NCBI GenBank assembly: GCA_937127125.1
Contig: CAKZLO010000063.1
Span: forward strand, 25,558 to 89,557
Reading direction: 5' to 3'
Length of the DNA: 64,000 nt
DNA from: an uncultured Ardenticatenia bacterium
Lineage (GTDB): Bacteria; Chloroflexota; Anaerolineae; 4572-78; NAK82
A program made the translations under genes and the position numbers. Shown here one piece after another: positions 1 to 8,491 of this stretch; position 1 is the first letter of the stretch, and each line of letters begins with the position of its first letter. The notes beneath the pieces were generated by a model, which searched no databases, had not been told where the DNA came from, and worked only from the letters and a program-made list of their open reading frames with translations.

Positions 1-168
1 TAGGGAGTCAAGGCTGGCGATCTCTCCCACGAGTTGTCCAACCGCAAAACCGACTATTGAGGCCAACAGGAATGCCAGCAGGTGGCGCAATTTGCGCCCG
101 AAATACAAGTGGAATAAGGCTCCATAGCTTGCTCCGAGCAATACTATCAGCAACAGTTCTGGCAGCAT
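1..168 (-). CDS. Small integral membrane protein, 3' end off the window
   Basis: An open frame starts at the ATG at 168 and runs off the left edge, giving 56 residues without a stop. It begins MLPELLLIVLLGAS and shows two hydrophobic stretches, about residues 3-22 and 29-50, separated by a basic loop (GRKLRH). This is typical of a small two-helix inner-membrane protein. It lies 16 nt downstream of the mnmA stop on the same strand, so it is probably the last gene of that transcript. I do not recognise the family and the C-terminus is missing. Confidence 0.6.
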   Translation of the reverse strand, partial: MLPELLLIVLLGASYGALFHLYFGRKLRHLLAFLLASIVGFAVGQLVGEIASLDSL

Positions 169-184
169 AGGACGGCTATGTGTT

Positions 185-1279
185 CTATTCGATAAAACCA
201 CCACCAAGCACGACATCACCCTGGTAGAAAACCACTGCCTGACCAGGGGTAATGTCGCGAAGTGGCCGATCAAACTTAAGATGGATGCGATCACCCTCTA
301 AACAGGTCAGTGTTGCCGGAACGTCTGAAGCTTTATAGCGAATCCGGGCGGTGACACGCACAGGCGAAGCAGGCTTTTGTCCACTGATGTAGTGCACCTC
401 ACTAGCGAATAACTCATCGCGGCCCAGCTCCTCTGCACCTCCGACGATAACGGTGTTGCGTGCAGTGTCCAGCTGTGTCACATACATAGGACGCGCCCGA
501 GCGATTCCCAAACCTCTGCGTTGTCCGATGGTGTAGAAAGCCAAGCCGCGATGTTGCCCCAAGAGATTCCCCCTCGTATCCAGCAGAGGGCCCGGGTGTA
601 ACAGATGGGGTGCGTACTGCGCGATGAAAGCACGATAGTCGCCATTCTCACCCGCGAAACACAAATCCTGACTCTCAGCCCGGTCATAGACAGGCAACCC
701 CTGGCACAAAGCCTTCTGCCGCACATCAGACTTGAGCCAATCTCCCAGAGGGAACAGCACGTGCTGAAGCTGCCACTGATTGAGGCGATGAAGCACATAG
801 CTCTGATCCTTGGCGGTATCCTTTCCCCGCAGTAGCTGATATGCTCCCTCTTCTGTACGACGCACACGCGCATAATGACCAGTGGCCAGATATTGGGCGC
901 CCAGATTTAGTGCCTCTTCAAGTAGTAGGCCAAAGCGGATGCGCTCGTTACATATGATACAAGGATTCGGCGTGCGACCTGCTGCATAGGTGGAAATAAA
1001 GTACTCCACCACAATGCGTCTGAACGGTTCACGGTAGTCGCGCACATAGAAAGGTATACCTAGCTGTGCAGCTACTTGGCGCGCTGCTACCACGCTATCT
1101 GGGGTACAACACCGGTTGCTCTGTGAGCTGCAAGCCGCCCACAGGCGTAGCATCAGTCCGATTACCGTGTACCCCTGTTCGACCAGCAGCGCTGCAGTTA
1201 CTGAACTGTCCACGCCGCCGCTCATGGCAACCACAACAGTAGCTCGCTCTCTCATATTCTTGCTAAGCAGCCGCCTCAT
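185..1279 (-). CDS. mnmA: tRNA-specific 2-thiouridylase MnmA
   Basis: This cytoplasmic enzyme adenylates and thiolates U34 of Lys, Glu and Gln tRNAs. The PP-loop SGGVDSS is at residues 20-26. The two cysteines of the family mechanism are visible: Cys110 in NPCIICNERI and Cys207 in SQDLCFAG. TGHYAR and the C-terminal barrel motifs (YTIGQRRGLG, RYKASD, GQAVVFY) are present, and 364 residues is the normal length. The start overlaps the upstream cysteine desulfurase stop in an ATGA arrangement, suggesting translational coupling; Met9 is an alternative start. The neighbouring desulfurase would supply the persulfide sulfur, so the pair forms a sulfur-transfer unit. Confidence 0.96.
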   Translation of the reverse strand: MRRLLSKNMRERATVVVAMSGGVDSSVTAALLVEQGYTVIGLMLRLWAACSSQSNRCCTPDSVVAARQVAAQLGIPFYVRDYREPFRRIVVEYFISTYAAGRTPNPCIICNERIRFGLLLEEALNLGAQYLATGHYARVRRTEEGAYQLLRGKDTAKDQSYVLHRLNQWQLQHVLFPLGDWLKSDVRQKALCQGLPVYDRAESQDLCFAGENGDYRAFIAQYAPHLLHPGPLLDTRGNLLGQHRGLAFYTIGQRRGLGIARARPMYVTQLDTARNTVIVGGAEELGRDELFASEVHYISGQKPASPVRVTARIRYKASDVPATLTCLEGDRIHLKFDRPLRDITPGQAVVFYQGDVVLGGGFIE

Positions 1280-2466
1280 TCATTAGGATGTGTCGTACGC
1301 AGTCGCTCCACAATGGTTGGCAGCACTTCTAACACTGTTTCAATATCATCCATCGTGGTGCTGCGTCCCAAGGTCAGGCGCAGCGCACCTAAAGCCAGCT
1401 GCGGTGGAATGCCCATCGCCAGGAGAATGCTGCTGGGTTCAGACATTCCGGTATTGCAGGCACTTCCGCTTGCCGCACAGATTCCGGCAAGGTCGAGGTG
1501 CATCAAGAGAGTGCTTGCGTCCACTCCGGGAATGACAAAACTGGCGTGGTGCGGCAAACGTTGAGTAGGGTGACCTGTTAGTTGAGCGTCCGGCAAAGCC
1601 GCCTGAACACCCCGGATCAGCCGATCGCGCAGCTGGATAAGACGTCCGTTCTCCACAGAACGTATGTCCTGGGCAAGTTTGAGGGCAGTGGCTAAGCCCA
1701 CAATGTATGGAACGTTCTCCGTTCCTGCTCGTCGCCCACCCTCGTGTCCGCCTCCAGTTTGTTGTGGCAATAACGGGATACCTTCGCGCACATATAAGAC
1801 GCCCACCCCTTTGGGCGCGTAAAACTTGTGCCCTGAAAGAGACAACAGGTCCACCCGCAGGCGGTCCACGTTGAGATCCAGGTAACCTCCCGCCTGTACC
1901 GCATCGGTATGTACCGGAATGCCAAGCTGTCGTCCAATTTCTCCGATCTCGGCCAAAGGCTGGATAGTGCCTATCTCGTTGTTGGCATATATGACGCTGA
2001 TGAGCACGGTATCAGAACGGATGGCACGCTTCACGTCGGCAGGATCAATCAACCCATAACGATCAACAGGTACCACGGTTTGCTGGAAGCCGAAATGCTC
2101 GCATAGATGCTTGATGGTATGGCTGACGGCATGATGTTCGCATGCACTGGTGATAATATGCTGACCCTTGCCCGCCCGTGCTGCACTGAAAGCGATCCCT
2201 CGAATGGCCAAGTTGTCGCTTTCTGTGCCGCAGCTGGTAAAGATCACCTCTTTGGGCTTACACCCCAGCACCTCTGCTACTTCTGTCCTGGCACGATCCA
2301 ATGCCGAAGCCAAGGCACGAGCCTGACTATGCAGTCCGGAGGGATTGCCATATTGCTCGGCCAAGAACGGCATCATTGCTTTTAGCACCCGTGAATCTAT
2401 GGGTGTGGAAGCGGAGTGATCGAGATAGATTAAGCGCTTTGGTCGTTTCTCGAGAATATACGACAT
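1276..2466 (-). CDS. iscS: Cysteine desulfurase (IscS/NifS family)
   Basis: A PLP-dependent class V aminotransferase-fold enzyme that releases sulfur from cysteine as an enzyme persulfide. The N-terminal YLDHSASTP, the PLP lysine in SLSGHKFYAPKG (about Lys214) and the persulfide cysteine in ASGSACNTG (about Cys337) are all visible. The GTESDN and GGGHEGGRRAGTEN motifs are intact. I chose the ATG at 2466, which has a GGGGA-like element 9 nt upstream; an in-frame ATG at 2475 and a TTG at 2505 are alternatives. It directly precedes and overlaps mnmA, pointing to a role in tRNA thiolation, though Fe-S assembly is equally possible for this family. Confidence 0.93.
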   Translation of the reverse strand: MSYILEKRPKRLIYLDHSASTPIDSRVLKAMMPFLAEQYGNPSGLHSQARALASALDRARTEVAEVLGCKPKEVIFTSCGTESDNLAIRGIAFSAARAGKGQHIITSACEHHAVSHTIKHLCEHFGFQQTVVPVDRYGLIDPADVKRAIRSDTVLISVIYANNEIGTIQPLAEIGEIGRQLGIPVHTDAVQAGGYLDLNVDRLRVDLLSLSGHKFYAPKGVGVLYVREGIPLLPQQTGGGHEGGRRAGTENVPYIVGLATALKLAQDIRSVENGRLIQLRDRLIRGVQAALPDAQLTGHPTQRLPHHASFVIPGVDASTLLMHLDLAGICAASGSACNTGMSEPSSILLAMGIPPQLALGALRLTLGRSTTMDDIETVLEVLPTIVERLRTTHPNE

Positions 2467-2539
2467 CACACCCATTCCCCATCTCTTGGTATCAGCTTCA
2501 CTCAATTCTCTGTCTCGCTAAACAGCATGGATTACCTAA

Positions 2540-2568
2540 AGTATACATTAGACTTAAATTGATAAGAA
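2540..2568 (-). promoter_or_regulatory. Weak candidate promoter for the desulfurase-mnmA operon
   Basis: On the minus strand a TATACT -10 box (2540-2545) lies 17 bp from a poor -35 TTCTTA (2563-2568). Only the -10 is convincing. It would give a leader of about 65-70 nt before the desulfurase start. Confidence 0.3.
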
Positions 2569-2666
2569 ACCATTGTCAAATACGATTTTGCCGATGCAAT
2601 GCAAGGAGTTTACCTGGTTGTAGCAATGGAGCGGGGAACGGCTCGATAGAGTAGGTAGAGGGAACA

Positions 2667-2798
2667 ATGCTTTCATGCCAAGAGGGATGTCGAAATTGTA
2701 TGTATGGTGAATCTTCTCCCGACAAACCAGACCCTGAGGATCTTTTCAACACACTGTCCGTGCCCTTTTGGTCGACGAACCGAGCCTGTGTAAAATGA
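2667..2798 (+). CDS. Possible 43-residue cysteine-motif peptide
   Basis: The otherwise empty 370-bp gap between the desulfurase and yjbQ holds a short ATG-started frame of 43 codons with an AGAGGG element 4 nt upstream. The peptide begins MLSCQEGCRNCMYG, so cysteines 4, 8 and 11 form a CX3CX2C pattern, with a fourth cysteine at residue 41. The rest is acidic and Pro-rich, with no hydrophobic segment. I do not recognise it, and the short length makes chance possible. The CX3CX2C spacing is the radical SAM cluster spacing, but nothing else of that fold is present; metal binding would be a guess. Confidence 0.3.
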   Translation: MLSCQEGCRNCMYGESSPDKPDPEDLFNTLSVPFWSTNRACVK

Positions 2799-2817
2799 GG
2801 GGTATCCGTTGTATACT
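2789..2817 (+). promoter_or_regulatory. Candidate promoter for yjbQ
   Basis: A TATACT -10 (2812-2817) is preceded at 17 bp by a weak -35 TGTAAA (2789-2794). The -10 lies 17 nt before the yjbQ ATG, which would leave a very short leader containing the CAGGAGG ribosome binding site. Confidence 0.35.
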
Positions 2818-2834
2818 ATTGTCAGGAGGCGAAG

Positions 2835-3251
2835 ATGGTCTTCACGCGACAGCTGCAGTTGTCTTCACAGGCAAAAGGCGATGTGCTGGACATCACGGCA
2901 CAGGTACAGAAAGTCGTGGAAGATTCCAATCTACAAGCGGGCGTCGTGACTATCTTTTGTCCTGGATCCACTGGCAGTTTGACAACAATCGAGTACGAGA
3001 GCGGAGCGATATCTGACTTCAAGCAAATTTTGAACGAGCTGATTCCGTATGAGCGCGACTACCAACATCATCGCCGCTGGGGTGATGACAATGGAGCTGC
3101 TCATGTGCGCGCTGCGCTGATGGGTCCTTCGCTCAGCATACCCTTCGCGCAGCGTCGCCTGATGCTGGGCACCTGGCAACAGATTGTTTTCATCAACTTT
3201 GACACGCGCCCACGCTCACGCCAGATTATTGTACAGGTCATGGGAGAGTAA
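2835..3251 (+). CDS. YjbQ / UPF0047 family protein
   Basis: A 138-residue single-domain protein of the UPF0047 family. Members can show weak thiamine-phosphate synthase activity, but their physiological role is unsettled. Family motifs are visible in order: CPGSTGSLTTIEYE near residue 42, the HHRRWGDDNGAAHVRA metal-site region near residue 78, GPSLSIPF, and GTWQQIVFINFDTRPR close to the C-terminus. The start follows a good GGAGG site at 6 nt. It is a single gene transcribed toward the convergent UroD-family gene; a 6-bp inverted repeat AATACC/GGTATT (3275-3289) lies between them. Confidence 0.85.
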   Translation: MVFTRQLQLSSQAKGDVLDITAQVQKVVEDSNLQAGVVTIFCPGSTGSLTTIEYESGAISDFKQILNELIPYERDYQHHRRWGDDNGAAHVRAALMGPSLSIPFAQRRLMLGTWQQIVFINFDTRPRSRQIIVQVMGE

Positions 3252-3287
3252 GCGAGCGGCGGGCAGGCTGATGCAATACCTATGGTA

Positions 3288-4409
3288 TTAAAGGCCCCGC
3301 GCGTTGTTGAGCGCCTGCTGCGTGTCGATACCAGCCAACTCGTGGCAAGCTTCAATATAGGCTACCACGTTCTCCAATGGCACATCGTCCAGAATAGTGT
3401 GTGAGCTTTGCAGGATGTAGCCTCCTCCTCGACCGAGGTGTTCGGCGCGCTCAAAGATTTCTGCCCGCACCTGCTCAGGTGTTCCGTGTGGCAAAGTGTG
3501 CTCCACGTCGATGCCGCCGTAAAATGTGAGCTGATCGCCATATTGCTCCTTGACGGCATAGATATCATAAACCTGTGGCTCTAAGGGATTGAACACATCT
3601 AAACCGATCTCGATCAGGTCAGGCAAGATTTTCAGGACGTTTCCATCGGAGTGCTGGCCCACGACCAGCCCGTGCTCCTTCACTCGTTGATAACAGATGG
3701 CCATTCGCGGCTTGATAAAACGGCGCCACATTGCTGGGCTGAAGAGCAAGCTGGTTTTCGATCCCCAATCGTCAGCAAAATAGAAACCATCAATTCCTAA
3801 AGCGATCTGCTGATCGATGATGGGCAAATTCCATTCATATAGTATTCTATCCAACAGCTCTTCTACCCACTCAGGTCGCTCAGCCATATCCACCAGCAGT
3901 TCTTGCATACCCCGGATCGCCCACGCGCGCTCAAACAAGGCCATGCCAAGCTTACCGAAAACAAAACGCTTGCCACGGTGGCGGTCCGCTAGCTTGCGCG
4001 CCGCGTCAAAGCGACCACTACGATAAGGATCGGGCATACGATAGGTCTCCAGGAGGCGGTAGTCCTCTGAGAGCGGATGGGCAACAGGATGGGGCATACC
4101 TCCCCTCCGATCCCATACACAGCCGAATTCGTCGGTATGCAGACCACCCTGGGCATCCAGCGAGGACATAACCGGGCCACCACTAGGTACCAGCTCTACC
4201 TGGACATTCTCGGCCCAAGGATTGACGTTGAAGTCACTGCCGACCTTCACAATATGATTGCCCACAAATTCGATCAGAGCCTCATTGTCTGACAGACCGT
4301 AATGACGCCGAACCTTCTCATAGACGCTGGCTGTGGCGTGAAAATTGTATGGTACGCAATCAGGTTCTTCGTGGCGAATTGCCTTAAGGACGCGTTCTCG
4401 CTGATTCAT
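3288..4409 (-). CDS. Uroporphyrinogen decarboxylase family protein (methyltransferase-like)
   Basis: A 373-residue URO-D-fold TIM barrel. It starts NQRERVLKAIRHEEPDCVPYNF, contains a central HSDGN metal-site-like segment (GLVVGQHSDGNV), and ends with the YGGIDVEHTLPHGTPEQV and GGYILQSSHTILDDVP blocks. These are typical of MtaA/MtbA-like or uncharacterised UroD paralogs rather than heme-pathway HemE. It overlaps the 3' end of the upstream DUF89 gene by 26 nt, so the two are co-translated. No heme genes are nearby. Substrate unknown; a corrinoid or one-carbon methyl-transfer role is possible by family. Confidence 0.8.
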   Translation of the reverse strand: MNQRERVLKAIRHEEPDCVPYNFHATASVYEKVRRHYGLSDNEALIEFVGNHIVKVGSDFNVNPWAENVQVELVPSGGPVMSSLDAQGGLHTDEFGCVWDRRGGMPHPVAHPLSEDYRLLETYRMPDPYRSGRFDAARKLADRHRGKRFVFGKLGMALFERAWAIRGMQELLVDMAERPEWVEELLDRILYEWNLPIIDQQIALGIDGFYFADDWGSKTSLLFSPAMWRRFIKPRMAICYQRVKEHGLVVGQHSDGNVLKILPDLIEIGLDVFNPLEPQVYDIYAVKEQYGDQLTFYGGIDVEHTLPHGTPEQVRAEIFERAEHLGRGGGYILQSSHTILDDVPLENVVAYIEACHELAGIDTQQALNNARGL

Positions 4410-5283
4410 TTTGCAGCTCCCTCTCCACTACACCGAGCCGTGGTGGCTCATGTTTCAATACAATGCCATATTGGGGCACGCCCAAGTGTTTAGATACCAC
4501 CTCACATTTTGCCTGCAGCAAATAAAACGCTGGTGCGCCGCTGCCGTCAACGCTTTCAAAGTTGGCCTGGCCTTTGGCGATGATCAAATCGGCTGCCCAA
4601 AATCGCTCAACGAACTCGGGTGAGCAGCGATAAAGTAACGTACCCAAGGCATCGCTCCCATTATCAACAATGGTAGCCACTTCGTGAATGCCTGCTGCTA
4701 TGGCATCCTCAAGAGTAGCATCGTTGACAGTAGGAGCTGCTTTGACCACGTAAGTGACCGGCACAGGCAACTGCTCAATCAATACTCGGTCGAAAACCGT
4801 CTCGCCGGCATTATCAGCCAGGTACAACACATTGCGGCATCGAGTCAATGCCACACGCAGTGCGGACAAATGGTTGATGGCAAACGGTTCCCTGAGCACG
4901 CGTTCAATGGTGCTTTCGAGGTCAAATTCTTTTACCACGCCGTGGTCAATGATGTTTCCAGCGATGCTAAGCCTGACAGCTACTTCCAGAGGGTCTGGTG
5001 CGCGGCGCACCAGCTCCTTCAAGCGCGGCAACAATGCTAACGCTTGCCGAGTGCTGTGGTCCTTGGCTCTCCGATAAGGATCAACACTGAGAGATACCTG
5101 GCGCACCATTTCTTGAATGCGCGAAGACATCTCGGAGGGAGTATAGCTCATATCGTACCTTTGTGCTTCCACAAGGACGCGCTGTAGTAGCTCATACTGT
5201 TGCGCCTCGCTCAGATCAGCTACGCGCGCCGAGTCGAGAATCTGGCGCAAGAAACATGGGAAACAATCCAAATAGGTCTTCAC
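4384..5283 (-). CDS. DUF89 / ARMT1-like domain protein
   Basis: A DUF89-fold protein of about 299 residues. This family contains metal-dependent damage-control phosphatases acting on sugar- or cofactor-phosphates. It begins KTYLDCFPCFLRQ, with the CxxC that marks prokaryotic DUF89 members. The metal-binding LADNAGETVFDR is near residue 160, followed by VKAAPTVNDAT and the C-terminal IIAKGQANFE block. I chose the GTG at 5283 because GAGG lies 8 nt upstream; another GTG at 5292 sits inside that site. It is the first gene of a two-gene unit overlapping the UroD-like gene. Function unresolved. Confidence 0.8.
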   Translation of the reverse strand: MKTYLDCFPCFLRQILDSARVADLSEAQQYELLQRVLVEAQRYDMSYTPSEMSSRIQEMVRQVSLSVDPYRRAKDHSTRQALALLPRLKELVRRAPDPLEVAVRLSIAGNIIDHGVVKEFDLESTIERVLREPFAINHLSALRVALTRCRNVLYLADNAGETVFDRVLIEQLPVPVTYVVKAAPTVNDATLEDAIAAGIHEVATIVDNGSDALGTLLYRCSPEFVERFWAADLIIAKGQANFESVDGSGAPAFYLLQAKCEVVSKHLGVPQYGIVLKHEPPRLGVVERELQNESARTRP

Positions 5284-5482
5284 AACGCACACCTCAATGT
5301 TTTTGTTGAAATGAACATTGACTACTCTCGTTAGTAAAGAAGGTTCTTGAAGCTACAGCAATTGCACCATTGTCCCCTGATCTGGCTTGTTCTCGGGGTG
5401 TGCCCATCTCATTCTAACACATCTGCCTGGCTTACCCCTAATTATCATCTTATCATTATACCATAGCCTCTCGAGAATTGAT

Positions 5483-5511
5483 TTGCCCCTCCCCCACGCG
5501 CGTGCTAGAAT
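5483..5511 (+). promoter_or_regulatory. Promoter of the S41 protease-smpB run
   Basis: TTGCCC (5483-5488), a 17-bp spacer and TAGAAT (5506-5511) form a sigma-70-like promoter. The expected transcription start falls at about 5517-5520, at or just inside the coding region, so the mRNA may be leaderless. There is no Shine-Dalgarno sequence before the first ATGs. The remaining 5284-5482 gap shows no gene. Confidence 0.55.
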
Positions 5512-5514
5512 GAA

Positions 5515-6768
5515 ATGAATCCTATGGTCTTGGTGCGTTTGAACGAAGTGATACCCTGGCGAATCCGCATTCTCCTGACTTTAGTAGCCACCGCGTTAAT
5601 TTTCGCCTTGGGAGTGGCAACCGGATTCGGAGTGCACTGGTACTTCACCCGTGACAATCCGACCGCTGAAGAAGTTAACCAATTTAGCCTTTTTTGGGAA
5701 GTTTGGTGGCTCGTCAAGGATAAATTTTACGGTGATATCCCTGCTGCGCCGACACCTGTGTACGGCGCCATCAGAGGGGCGCTCGCAACCTTGCAGGATC
5801 CATATACCATTTTCGTCGAGCCACAACCGCGCGCCCTGGAGAAAGCAGATCTGCAGGGGCGATTCGGCGGCATCGGCGCCCTGGTGACTCGGAGTAAGCA
5901 AGGCGAGGTCATCCTGCAGCCAATGCCTGGGTCACCTGCCGAGAGAGCTGGCGTTCGAAATGGTGACCAGCTCCTCAAGGTGGATGACACAGCCATCACG
6001 ACCACAATGAAGACCGAAGAGATCGTTCTGCTCATTCGTGGAGAAGTGGGTACTCAGGTGCAGCTTACCTTGCAGCGCGCCGGTCTGCCTCAATCGCTGG
6101 TGATCTCTATTACGCGCGAGCTCATTGAGACTCCCTCAGTGGAATGGCGTATTCTGGAACAAGAACAAGCAATTGGATATCTGCGCATTCATATGTTCAC
6201 CGAGCGCACTGCGGGGGAAACTCGACGGGCGCTACAAGATCTGCTGGATAAAGGAGCACAGCAGCTCATCTTAGATCTGCGGGGTAATGGCGGGGGGGTG
6301 CTCGACGCGGCAGTTGATGTGGCAAGCGAGTTTCTTGAGTCAGGTGTGATCTTGTTTGAAGAACGGCGCGATCAACCAGAGAAGAGCTACACGGTCAAAT
6401 CAGGCGGCCTGGCTATTCAGCAACCGATGGTTGTACTGGTGAATGGAGGGACTGCCAGCGCATCCGAGATCGTGGCTGGTGCTCTGCAAGATCACAAGCG
6501 CGCTGTGTTGATAGGAGAAAAGACCTTCGGCAAGGGATCGGTGCAAGTGGTCTTCGACTTGTCCGACGCCTCATCGGTGCATATCACGGTAGCGCGCTGG
6601 CTTACCCCGAACCGCCATCGCATCGACCCCGAGGGGTTGCAACCGGACATTTTTGTTCCGGTCTCGGATGAGGATAGAGCTGCGGAACGTGACCCTCAGC
6701 TTGAGCAGGCTATCGTTTATTTGCGAGAGCAGGTTGTGAATGGTCGTCAGCCGAGCACAGGAGATTGA
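5515..6768 (+). CDS. S41 family C-terminal processing protease (first of two)
   Basis: A membrane-anchored CtpA-type serine protease of 417 residues. One N-terminal helix (about 19-40) anchors it. A PDZ domain covers about 110-195 (FGGIGALVTRS, GSPAERAGVRNGD). The peptidase core has LDLRGNGGG (254-261), the nucleophile region NGGTASASE (310-318) and the general-base lysine in GEKTFGKGSVQ (about Lys340). It probably acts outside the membrane on denatured or tagged substrates. ATGs at 5515 and 5524 are both possible and neither has a ribosome binding site; the promoter position favours leaderless translation. A paralog follows after 3 nt. Confidence 0.93.
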   Translation: MNPMVLVRLNEVIPWRIRILLTLVATALIFALGVATGFGVHWYFTRDNPTAEEVNQFSLFWEVWWLVKDKFYGDIPAAPTPVYGAIRGALATLQDPYTIFVEPQPRALEKADLQGRFGGIGALVTRSKQGEVILQPMPGSPAERAGVRNGDQLLKVDDTAITTTMKTEEIVLLIRGEVGTQVQLTLQRAGLPQSLVISITRELIETPSVEWRILEQEQAIGYLRIHMFTERTAGETRRALQDLLDKGAQQLILDLRGNGGGVLDAAVDVASEFLESGVILFEERRDQPEKSYTVKSGGLAIQQPMVVLVNGGTASASEIVAGALQDHKRAVLIGEKTFGKGSVQVVFDLSDASSVHITVARWLTPNRHRIDPEGLQPDIFVPVSDEDRAAERDPQLEQAIVYLREQVVNGRQPSTGD

Positions 6769-6771
6769 TCA

Positions 6772-8016
6772 ATGAGCTTGGGTGAATTTCTCAAGTCAGT
6801 CGTTCGACTTTGGGTTATGGCCATGCTGGCGACCGTGCTCATGTTGGCCGCTTTCGGCGCAGGCTATTTTCTCCACGCTTCGCATCAGCTTGGGCTGGGA
6901 GCGGTTGATCTAACCGGCTCATCTACCGAACTCCGGAGCAGCAGCGAACGCCAACCGCCAGAGTTTGCAGTGTTCTGGGAGGCTTGGTACTTCATTGAGC
7001 AACACTTCTATGGGGAAGTTCCGCCGGTACAAGAACGCGTTTACGGCGCGATACGCGGTATGGTGAACTCGTTTGGAGATCAGAATACTGCCTTTATTGA
7101 TCCAACGCGTGCCGAGATCTTCCGCCAGGATACCAGTGGCAGCTTCGAGGGAATTGGTGCAGCAGTGCGTATGGACCAAATGGGGCGTTTGGTCATTGTG
7201 GAGCCATATCCTGGCCGTCCAGCAGCTGAAGCCGGGCTGCGACGGGGAGATATCATTCTCAAGATCGACGGCACACCCACGGAGGGGATGAGTCTCTACG
7301 AAGCGATTTCACTCATCCGTGGCCCAGCGAACACAAAGGTCACGCTGACCATCTTCCGTGAAGAGGTCGAAGAGCCATTTGATGTGACCGTTACGCGTGC
7401 TCGTATTGAGATTGAGGTTGTTGAGACAGAGCGACTGGATGGTGATCTGGGCTACGTAAGCTTGTCTGAATTCAGTCGAGGCGCAGCTGACAAGGTTGCC
7501 CAGGCGATCCAAGCGCTGCAAGCGAAAGGCCAATTGAAAGGGCTGATCTTTGATTTGCGTAACAATCCAGGGGGGTTGTTGGACGAAGCCATCGCAGTCG
7601 GCAGCCAGTTCATTGCTGATGGTGTTATCACCATTGAGCGTGAGAAGGGCGGCACAGAGCAGGTCTTCGAAGCACTACCCAACGGTGTGGCTACAGAGCT
7701 CCCACTGGTAGTGCTCATTAACCAGGGCAGTGCCAGTGCTGCTGAGATTGTCGCAGGTGCGGTCCAGGATTACAAACGTGGCACGGTTGTGGGCGAACAG
7801 TCATTTGGCAAGGGCACCGTCCAGATTCCCCGTGCTCTGAGTGATGGTTCTGAGCTGCGCGTCACCATTGCCGAGTGGCTGACACCCAAGGGTCGCCAGA
7901 TCAACGGAAGCGGTATCACCCCAGACATCATCGTGGAACGCACTCAGGAAGATTTTGAAGCAGGGCGCGACCCACAGTTGGAACGCGCAGTAGATCTTCT
8001 CCGAGGGAAACCGTGA
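6772..8016 (+). CDS. S41 family C-terminal processing protease (second of two)
   Basis: A paralog of the preceding protease, 414 residues, with the same order: membrane anchor at about 13-33, PDZ domain at about 120-205 ([23 protein letters not shown]), FDLRNNPGG, the serine motif NQGSASAAE and the lysine motif [11 protein letters not shown]. All catalytic residues are present. The gene starts 3 nt after its neighbour and its stop overlaps the smpB start by 4 nt, so the three are translationally coupled. The tandem arrangement suggests duplication followed by divergence; distinct substrates are an inference. Confidence 0.93.
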   Translation: MSLGEFLKSVVRLWVMAMLATVLMLAAFGAGYFLHASHQLGLGAVDLTGSSTELRSSSERQPPEFAVFWEAWYFIEQHFYGEVPPVQERVYGAIRGMVNSFGDQNTAFIDPTRAEIFRQDTSGSFEGIGAAVRMDQMGRLVIVEPYPGRPAAEAGLRRGDIILKIDGTPTEGMSLYEAISLIRGPANTKVTLTIFREEVEEPFDVTVTRARIEIEVVETERLDGDLGYVSLSEFSRGAADKVAQAIQALQAKGQLKGLIFDLRNNPGGLLDEAIAVGSQFIADGVITIEREKGGTEQVFEALPNGVATELPLVVLINQGSASAAEIVAGAVQDYKRGTVVGEQSFGKGTVQIPRALSDGSELRVTIAEWLTPKGRQINGSGITPDIIVERTQEDFEAGRDPQLERAVDLLRGKP

Positions 8017-8486
8017 GGGCAAAGACAGAGGCCGTTAAGACGGTCGCGACCAACCGTAAAGCCTACCACGATTACTTTATTGAGGATACCCTCGAGGCTG
8101 GTATTGCGCTCACCGGCACCGAGATCAAATCGGTGCGTGCCGGTCAGGTCAATCTGCGCGATAGCTTTGCCATCATTAAAGAGGGTGAAGTGTGGCTGCT
8201 GAATGCGCATATTGCGACGTATCGTGGTGCTTCCTATTTCAACCATGATCCGCGTCGCCCGCGCAAGCTGCTCCTGCATCGCTATGAAATCAACCGTCTG
8301 ATCGGCAAAGTGCAGGAGAAAGGGCTCACGTTAATCCCACTGCGTATGTATCTGAAGAACAATCTGGCCAAGGTGGAATTGGGTCTGGCGCGCGGCAAGA
8401 AACAGTATGATAAGCGTGCCGCGTTACGGGAGCGAGAATCACGCCGGGAAATAGAACGCGCCATCGCTCGCTATGGTAGAGAGTGA
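8013..8486 (+). CDS. smpB: SsrA-binding protein SmpB
   Basis: Binds tmRNA and delivers it to stalled ribosomes for trans-translation. The beta-barrel core is clear ([61 protein letters not shown]), followed by the basic C-terminal tail ([18 protein letters not shown]) that enters the decoding centre. It has 157 residues, the usual size. The GTG start overlaps the protease stop (GTGA). The tmRNA gene itself is not in this window. Coupling to two processing proteases fits a quality-control theme but may only reflect compact organisation. Confidence 0.97.
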   Translation: MRAKTEAVKTVATNRKAYHDYFIEDTLEAGIALTGTEIKSVRAGQVNLRDSFAIIKEGEVWLLNAHIATYRGASYFNHDPRRPRKLLLHRYEINRLIGKVQEKGLTLIPLRMYLKNNLAKVELGLARGKKQYDKRAALRERESRREIERAIARYGRE

Positions 8487-8491
8487 CCCAT

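Noticed and set aside
2563..2580. TTGACA on the minus strand near 2573-2578 as the -35 of the desulfurase promoter
   Set aside because: It is about 28 bp from the TATACT box, too far for a standard promoter.
3275..3289. AATACC/GGTATT inverted repeat as a terminator between yjbQ and the UroD-like gene
   Set aside because: The stem is only 6 bp and AT-rich, and it is not followed by a T-run, so it is too weak to call.
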